52,055 nt of DNA from Balamuthia mandrillaris (lineage: Eukaryota > Discosea > Longamoebia > Balamuthiidae): contig JAVKOQ010000356.1 of NCBI GenBank assembly GCA_031835245.1, positions 1 to 52,055 on the forward strand, given 5' to 3'. This document shows, piece after piece, positions 46,205-52,055 of this stretch. The notes beneath the pieces were generated by a model. That model ran no database searches and was not told where the DNA came from. It was given only the letters and a program-made list of their open reading frames with translations. The stretch's first letter is position 1. The number at the start of each line of letters is the position of its first letter. Both the position numbers and the translations under genes were made by a program.

Positions 46205-47279
46205 ATGCAAATATTTATCAAGACGATGCGCAACGAGACGCGCACCGTGCAAGTGCTGCCCACAGATACCATCCGCCAGGTCAAAGAGAAAATCAAACAA
46301 AGAGAAAGTATGTTTTTCCCCCCAACTGGGACGACACGTTTAAAAAACATAAATAAGATTAACTCCCTTTTGCATAGATTTGCCGATCGAAGTCATGGTT
46401 TTGAGTTTTGGTGGGAAAGTGCTTCGGGATGAACTGTCTTTTCGAGACTACGCCATTCACAAAGGTAAGAATTCTCCTTCGTTCATTTATGTCAGGTCCT
46501 GTTTTTGGCCTAACCCTTTCCTCTCGTTTCCTCTCCTCTCTCTGCTCTCTCTTGCTTTAGAGTCGACCATATTTCTGACTGCAACATCCTGTGCACGAAC
46601 AAGCTATTCTTCTCCTCCACCTTCGTTTCCTTCCTCTTCTTCCTCCTCCGCATCTTCTATTCGAACAACAACAAACTCAGCTCTCCCTCTATCGTCCCAA
46701 CTTCCTCCCTCACCATCAGACTCCTTTTCGTCTTCTTCCTCTCTCTTCTCTCCTTCTCCTTCTCTTTCTTCTTTGTCTGTATCATCATCCTCCTCTTCGT
46801 CCTTCTTCTCTCCTCCCTCTTTATCTGTACCTTTGTCCTCTTTCGCCTCTCAACCGTCTTCTTCTTCTCCCTTCCCGCCATCTCCTTTTTCCTCTGCGTT
46901 CCTAACAACAAACACAACAACCGAGACAACAATGACACCTCCTCCTATACAATACCCTCAACCGCCAGCCTACTCCTTCTCGCTGTACAACAATAACGCG
47001 GCTGTTGACTCGCATCGCACCACAGTTACTCCAACAATCGGCTGCAAACGGAAGTGCTCCTTTCTTCAGCCCTCCTCATTCAACCCAACCGCTAGCTCTT
47101 CAAGTTGCTGCCAAGTGTGCAGCATCATGCAGCCTTCCCCCTTTTCGTTGGTGGCTTTCTCTCGCTGTGGTCATGTGCATTGCAGGGACTGCGTTGCCAC
47201 CTTTGGGGACTCTTGCAGGCTGTGCCGTTTTCGACAAGACCAAGTGCAAGCCATCCACGCTGATCCTGTCCGCAGCTAA
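46205..47279 (+). CDS. Ubiquitin-like domain / RING finger protein, putative E3 ligase
   Basis: Three exons (46205-46307, 46378-46464, 46561-47279) join in frame to 302 residues. Residues 1-75 are a ubiquitin-like domain: MQIFIKTMRNETRTVQV, DTIRQVKEKIKQRE, then VMVLSFGGKVLRDELSFRDY and KESTIFLTA, aligned with ubiquitin up to ESTLHLV; no Gly-Gly end follows. Residues about 80-240 are a Ser/Pro-rich linker. The C-terminus is a RING-HC finger: CCQVCSI, then FSRCGHVHCRDCVATF and CRLCRF, giving Cys-x2-Cys, CGHxHCxxC and Cys-x2-Cys. Such pairing (as in parkin, but with one RING only) suggests a ligase whose ubiquitin-like part binds the proteasome or regulates the RING. Confidence 0.88.
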
Positions 47280-47333
47280 AAAAAAAAGAACTTCCTTGCC
47301 ACCATCCATGTCGTCGCGAACACAGATAATCAA

Positions 47334-47375
47334 GACGACACGAAAATTTTCCCGCCATTTTTGGGTTTTCCCGCC
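47334..47375 (+). promoter_or_regulatory. SMC4 promoter: GACGACACG box and two E2F-like sites
   Basis: GACGACACGAAAA at 47334-47346 is followed by TTTTCCCGCC at 47347-47356 and again at 47366-47375. TTTCCCGCC is the E2F/DP consensus. The sites lie 80-120 bp before the SMC4 start, as expected for a gene used in S to M phase. Confidence 0.55.
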
Positions 47376-47454
47376 TTTTTTTGTTTTCCTATTTTTACAG
47401 AGGAAAATAAAATAAAAGAAAAAAAAAATAAATAGCAAAAAAAAAAAAAACACA

Positions 47455-50400
47455 ATGGCGGAAAGGGGAGCGAAGCGCGGAGGAGGCCGCAGCGGACGGG
47501 CGGCGAAAGGAGGAGGGAAGGAAGAACGCCCCGCTGGGCGAAGAACGCAAGTAGCGAAGAAGAAGGTAGACGAGGAGGAGGTGGAAGAGGTGGAGGAGGA
47601 GGAGGAGGAAGAAATGGAAATAGAAGAGGAGGAGGAAGAAGAGGTAGATGAAGAAGAGACCACAAAAAAGCAAGGTAAAGCGAAGCGAAACGGAAAGAAA
47701 ACCAACTGGGACTTTGAGGAGGAGGAAGAAGAGTACAGCGCCGGGCGGAACAAGAAAAAGGCAACAAAGGCGACCAAACGCAAGCCACGAACCAACAACA
47801 GCCGTTCCAAAAAGCACCAAGGCAGCGACGACGATGACCACTCTGATAATGAAGAAGACGGTGAAGAGGAACAAGAGAAAGCGTCAGACAACAGAAAGAA
47901 ACCCACCAAAGCGAACCGTACCACCACCAACAAAACCAACAAAAACAAGCTTCCCCCGTCGCTGTTGAACCTCGATCTGGGTCCTCCACGCCCCGCCGGC
48001 GCTCGTCTCATCATCCACAAGCTGGAGCTGGAGAACTTCAAGTCCTACGCCGGCGTGCGCGTAGTCGGCCCCTTCCACAAGTGCTTCACCTCGGTGGTAG
48101 GTCCCAATGGCAGCGGCAAGTCCAACGTCATCGATGCCCTCCTCTTTGTCTTTGGTAAGCGGGCCAAGCAGCTGCGTCAGGCCAAAGTCAGCGACCTCAT
48201 CCACTGCTCCGAGCAGTATCCCAACCTGCAAACAGCTCGCGTCTCTGTTCACTTTTGTGACATTGTGGACAAGAAGAGCGACCATCAGGCGGAAGAACAA
48301 GGAAGAGAAGGAAGGGGAGAGGACTTTACGGTGGTGCCAGGCTCTCAGCTAGTGCTGACGAGAGAGGCCACGAAGAGCAACAGCAGCAAGTACTACATCA
48401 ACGGCAAGGCGAGCAACTACACCGAGGTGACGGCGCTGCTGCGCCACCGTGGCATCGACCTGGACCACAACCGCTTCCTCATCCTGCAAGGAGAAGTCGA
48501 GCAGATCGCCCTCATGAAACCCCGCGGACAGAACAAGAACGACGTGGGCATGTTGGAATACCTGGAGGACCTCATCGGCTCCAACGAGTTTGTGGAGGCC
48601 ATCGAGGAATCAGGCAAGCTGGTAGAGAGCTTGAGCGAGGAACGCAACGAGCAGGTGGCGAGGGTTCGCATTGTGGAGAAGGAGAGGGATGGCTTGGAGG
48701 CCGCCAAGAACGAAGCCATGGAGTATATCTACAAGGAGAAGGAAATCATGGAAAAGCAGTCGATCTTGTATCAGTTGGGCAGAGCCGAGGCTCAAGCCAA
48801 GGTCACTGCAGCGGCCAAGAAGAAGGCAGAGATCGAGAGCAAATGGAAAGAGGAACAGGAGAGAATGGCGACGATGCGCAAAGAGCTCGGCGAGAAGGAA
48901 GCAGGATTCAAGAAAGAAAAAAAGGAGTATTCGGCGCTCGAGAAGGCCATGCAGACCGCCAAAAGCGACTTTACTGTTTATGAACGCAACGATGTGCAGA
49001 TGAGACAGGACATGAAGCATCTTAGCGGCAAGAAGAAGACGCTAGCCCAGACCCTTGCCAAAGAGACGAACAAACTGGAGGAGAAGCGTCAACAGATTGC
49101 AGAGCTGGAACGAACCATCCCAGGGAGTGCTCGCCGTTTAGAGGAGTTGCGCGGACAGCTGATCGTGGAGGAGGAGAAGCTCTCTCGCATCTACGAGGGA
49201 CTCAAAGGAGAGACCTCTGGCCTTCATCATCAAATGGAGGAGAAGCAAAAGCAGTTGATGCCCAGCCAGAAGAAGATCAACGCCGCTCGTGCCGAGATAG
49301 AGCTCTGTCTTTCCAAAAAGGCCATCATCGAAGAGCGACTGGCTGGCGTGGAGCAACGATTTGCTCAGGACAAAGAGGCCCAGGCCGCCATCGACCAGAA
49401 GCTTCTTGACACGAAACAAGCCGCCAAAGAGCGACAGAAGGAGCTCGCTCAAGCCAAGCAACAGAAGGAAGAACTCTCCGCGCAGCTCAAGAGCTGCATC
49501 GAGGAGGAGGCGCAACTCGCTGATCGCGTTCGTGCTCTTCAACTCCTCATCCAACAATCGGAGGAAGCTCAGAGCAATGTTCAAATGCAATCCAAGCTCA
49601 TGCGCCGCTTGTTGGAGGCCGGCAGGGAGGGTACCCTCCAAGGCGTTCACAACCGTTTGGGTGATCTGGGCAGCATTCACGCCAAGTACGATGTGGCCGT
49701 CTCTACAGCGTGCCCTGCCTTGGACCACATTGTGGTGGACAGCACGGAGGACGCTCAACGCTGCGTGGAGCTGCTTCGAGCGGAGGACTTGGGTAGGGCC
49801 ACGTTTATTATCCTCGACAAGCTGCAGTACTTGGAGAAGAAGGCGAAGAGAACGGAAGCGAACGGAGGGACAGGATTTCCAGAGGGAGTGCCTCGGTTGT
49901 TTGACCTGATTCAACCGTTGGATCCGAGATATGACTTGGCGTTTTATCAGGCTCTTCAGGACACTCTTGTTGCCAACGACGTGGAACAAGCCACTCGCAT
50001 CGCTTATTCCTCTTCTGGGGGAAGCAACAAACGGTACCGAGTGGTGACATTGAAAGGAGAACTTATCGACTTGTCAGGCACCATGTCTGGCGGTGGAAGC
50101 AATCCTCTCAGCGGCAAAATGAAGACCTCATCTTCCTCTTCTTCCAGAACAGCTGCTTGTTCCGCCGATCCCTCTCTCCTCTCCAAGAAAGAATTGCATC
50201 TCAAACAAAAAGAACTGCAACAATGCACTGAACAACTCGCCTCTCTTCGCAAACAACGACAGGAGCTTTCTCAACAACTGGAATCCAACGAAGCTCTCCT
50301 CAACTCTCTCCCCCTCGACCTGAAAAAAATGAAGATGGAGTACCAAGCCCTCCAAAGCCAAAAGGAGGAGGTGCAACAACGGCTCGCCTCGCTGCAGCAA

Positions 50401-52055
50401 CAAAGCAAACTCTCCGCCAAAGAGGAGAGCTCTCTGGCAGCCCTTCAAGAGGAGGTTGATGAGAAAGAGGCCGCAATTGCCGAGATCAAGAACCAAGCCG
50501 CTCAGCTGGAGGAAGAAGTTGCCGCCATTCAAGAAGAGATCAACCGGGCTGGCGGTAAACCTCTTCGCCAACAAAAGGCCACGGTGCAACAGCTCAATGA
50601 AGAGATTGATCGCCTTGCCGCCGCTCTGACCAAAGACGAGGTGCAACTCTCCTCTGCTAAGAAGTTGGTGCGCAAAGTGGAGAACACCATCGAGAAGACT
50701 CAGAGAGAGATGCAAGAGGCGGAGGAGAAGTTCCAGGAAACTAAAGAACGAGCTAAGGGCTTGGAGGAAGATGCAGAGCGGGTGTTGCAGGACTTTGAGG
50801 CGGCCAAGCAAGCCCTCGCCGCCAAGGAGGAGAAGATGAGACACATACAGAGACAGTACGATGAGATCAAGGAGAGAGTGGCCGGCATGCGCTCGAGAGA
50901 GGTCGAAGTGGAGAACCAACTGGCGGATGCGAGCAAGAACCTCCAGCAGCATCAGAAGAAGGTGCAGATGTGGACTCAACGCCTACACGAGGTCATGCTC
51001 AAATATTCTCGCTTGTGCAGCGAGCATGAGCTTCCTGGTCAAACAGAAGGGCAGGAACAAGAGAAGCAGAAGGAAAAGGAGAAGGAGAAAGAAAAAGAGG
51101 GAACGGAAGAAGAGGAAGAGGAAGAGGAAGAAATGGAGAAAGAGCAGGAGACAGAAGCAAATGAAGGAGATGCTATGGATGAAGAGGAAGAAGGTGACGA
51201 AGAAGAGACGGAAGGCTCTTCTTCCAACCGGAAAGCAAAGAAGAAACAAATACCCTCTGCTTCCGCAAGTTCACTGCCAATGCTCTCCACGAGCGAGTTG
51301 GAACGATGTGACCCTCAGCAACTGGAATGCGACATTGGCCTACTTCAAGAGGAGCTCTCCAAGATGAAGCCCAATGTGACCGCCATCACCCAATACAACG
51401 AGAAGCAGGCGGAGTACTTGCGCCGTGCTGCCCTGCTGGAAGAAATAACTTGCAAGCGTGACACCCAACGGCAACGCTGGGACCAGCTGCGCAAGTCTCG
51501 ATTGGACATGTTCATGGAGGGCTTCTCCCAAATCACCATGAAGCTCAAGGAGATGTATCAAATGATCACCATCGGAGGAGACGCCGAGCTGGAGCTGGTC
51601 GACAGCTTGGATCCGTTCAGCGAGGGCGTGGTGTTCAGCGTGAGACCTCCCAAGAAGAGCTGGAAGAACATCATCAACCTGTCTGGCGGAGAGAAGACCC
51701 TGAGCAGCTTGAGCTTGGTCTTTGCTTTGCACCACTATAAGCCCACGCCAATATACATCATGGATGAGATCGATGCGGCTCTGGACTTTAGGAACGTCTC
51801 CATCATCGCCAACTATATCAAGGACCGGACCAAGGACGCCCAGTTCTTGATTGTCAGCTTGAGGAACAACATGTTTGAGATGGCGGACCGAATGGTGGGC
51901 ATCTACAAGACGAACAACTGCACGAAGAGCATCACCATCAATCCCCATCAATTCGTGTTGCCGACGAATACTTCTTCTCTGGCCTCAACAACTTCAAAGC
52001 AGAAGAAGAAAGGGCTGAGACAGACAGCTGTCGCGGAGGAGGAGGAAGAAGAGGG
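47455..52055 (+). CDS. SMC4: Condensin subunit SMC4, 3' end outside the window
   Basis: One uninterrupted frame of more than 1530 codons runs off the window. SMC4 pairs with SMC2 to form the ATPase arms of condensin, which compacts mitotic chromosomes. The N-terminus (170 residues) is Lys/Glu-rich. The head begins LIIHKLELENFKSYAGV; Walker A is VVGPNGSGKSNVIDALLFVF (about residue 216), followed by RFLILQGEVEQIALMKPR. Two coiled coils flank the hinge (about residues 690-890), whose end is LIDLSGTMSGGGSNPLSGKM. The C-terminal head has the signature IINLSGGEKTLSSLSLVFAL (about 1409) and Walker B PIYIMDEIDAALDFRN. An acidic Glu/Lys insertion (51050-51240) sits in the second coiled coil. It is intronless, unlike most neighbours. 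The last visible codons are Glu-rich tail. Confidence 0.97.
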   Translation, partial: MAERGAKRGGGRSGRAAKGGGKEERPAGRRTQVAKKKVDEEEVEEVEEEEEEEMEIEEEEEEEVDEEETTKKQGKAKRNGKKTNWDFEEEEEEYSAGRNKKKATKATKRKPRTNNSRSKKHQGSDDDDHSDNEEDGEEEQEKASDNRKKPTKANRTTTNKTNKNKLPPSLLNLDLGPPRPAGARLIIHKLELENFKSYAGVRVVGPFHKCFTSVVGPNGSGKSNVIDALLFVFGKRAKQLRQAKVSDLIHCSEQYPNLQTARVSVHFCDIVDKKSDHQAEEQGREGRGEDFTVVPGSQLVLTREATKSNSSKYYINGKASNYTEVTALLRHRGIDLDHNRFLILQGEVEQIALMKPRGQNKNDVGMLEYLEDLIGSNEFVEAIEESGKLVESLSEERNEQVARVRIVEKERDGLEAAKNEAMEYIYKEKEIMEKQSILYQLGRAEAQAKVTAAAKKKAEIESKWKEEQERMATMRKELGEKEAGFKKEKKEYSALEKAMQTAKSDFTVYERNDVQMRQDMKHLSGKKKTLAQTLAKETNKLEEKRQQIAELERTIPGSARRLEELRGQLIVEEEKLSRIYEGLKGETSGLHHQMEEKQKQLMPSQKKINAARAEIELCLSKKAIIEERLAGVEQRFAQDKEAQAAIDQKLLDTKQAAKERQKELAQAKQQKEELSAQLKSCIEEEAQLADRVRALQLLIQQSEEAQSNVQMQSKLMRRLLEAGREGTLQGVHNRLGDLGSIHAKYDVAVSTACPALDHIVVDSTEDAQRCVELLRAEDLGRATFIILDKLQYLEKKAKRTEANGGTGFPEGVPRLFDLIQPLDPRYDLAFYQALQDTLVANDVEQATRIAYSSSGGSNKRYRVVTLKGELIDLSGTMSGGGSNPLSGKMKTSSSSSSRTAACSADPSLLSKKELHLKQKELQQCTEQLASLRKQRQELSQQLESNEALLNSLPLDLKKMKMEYQALQSQKEEVQQRLASLQQQSKLSAKEESSLAALQEEVDEKEAAIAEIKNQAAQLEEEVAAIQEEINRAGGKPLRQQKATVQQLNEEIDRLAAALTKDEVQLSSAKKLVRKVENTIEKTQREMQEAEEKFQETKERAKGLEEDAERVLQDFEAAKQALAAKEEKMRHIQRQYDEIKERVAGMRSREVEVENQLADASKNLQQHQKKVQMWTQRLHEVMLKYSRLCSEHELPGQTEGQEQEKQKEKEKEKEKEGTEEEEEEEEEMEKEQETEANEGDAMDEEEEGDEEETEGSSSNRKAKKKQIPSASASSLPMLSTSELERCDPQQLECDIGLLQEELSKMKPNVTAITQYNEKQAEYLRRAALLEEITCKRDTQRQRWDQLRKSRLDMFMEGFSQITMKLKEMYQMITIGGDAELELVDSLDPFSEGVVFSVRPPKKSWKNIINLSGGEKTLSSLSLVFALHHYKPTPIYIMDEIDAALDFRNVSIIANYIKDRTKDAQFLIVSLRNNMFEMADRMVGIYKTNNCTKSITINPHQFVLPTNTSSLASTTSKQKKKGLRQTAVAEEEEEE

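Noticed and set aside
48417-51951. Several long minus-strand frames within SMC4
   Set aside because: They are antisense shadows rich in Leu/Ser with no family pattern; the plus-strand frame holds all SMC4 motifs.

Overview
The window is nuclear DNA of a free-living protist, most likely an amoebozoan. The genes are dense, on both strands, and mostly cut by short GT-AG introns. They include eukaryote-only families: condensin SMC4, histone H4, TRAPPC5, RPAP2, ABCG, RFX, a CASTOR-type arginine-sensor homologue and a plastin actin-binding domain. The amoebozoan placement is an inference from a tyrosine-kinase receptor, RFX, fimbrin and CASTOR occurring together with moderate GC. I cannot name the species.

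Layout. 1-1.7 kb: the 3' part of a Myb/SANT-like gene. 2.2-3.0 kb: an LTR-retrotransposon fossil. 3.1-9.0 kb (minus strand): a receptor-type tyrosine kinase, then a cupin-like protein. 9.2-11.2 kb (plus): a two-hotdog acyl-CoA thioesterase (ACOT9). 11.3-15.5 kb (minus): a TATDN1-type nuclease and a type I membrane protein. 15.5-17.2 kb: gene-poor DNA with a second LTR, a 63-bp duplication and a tRNA-Glu gene. 17.3-18.8 kb (plus): an arrestin-like protein with three inserted repeats. 18.9-22.4 kb (minus): an ABCG transporter. 23.2-25.4 kb (minus): a CASTOR homologue, divergent from an RFX factor at 26.1-28.1 kb.

28.4-34.5 kb: RPAP2/Rtr1, a small zinc-finger protein, an unknown minus-strand gene, the N6AMT1/Mtq2 methyltransferase and an ankyrin protein. 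34.7-41.2 kb: an unknown protein, a 44-residue microprotein, an F-box/SPRY protein, TRAPPC5, histone H4 with an enlarged tail, and a DUF488 protein. 42.1-45.7 kb: a Q/G-rich, CH-CH, coiled-coil, C2 protein. 46.2-47.3 kb: a ubiquitin-like/RING protein. 47.5 kb to the end: SMC4, intronless and open at its 3' end.

The genes are ordinary, separately transcribed eukaryotic units; I see no operon or gene cluster with one shared task. Several are functionally related: RPAP2, RFX and the Myb protein act in transcription, H4 and SMC4 in chromatin, and N6AMT1 in translation termination. The tyrosine kinase, arrestin-like, CASTOR and ABCG proteins sense or transport. The most distinctive features are unusual domain combinations and a genome-wide habit: long simple repeats sit in introns, almost always with pyrimidines on the sense strand, and many donors read GTACGT.
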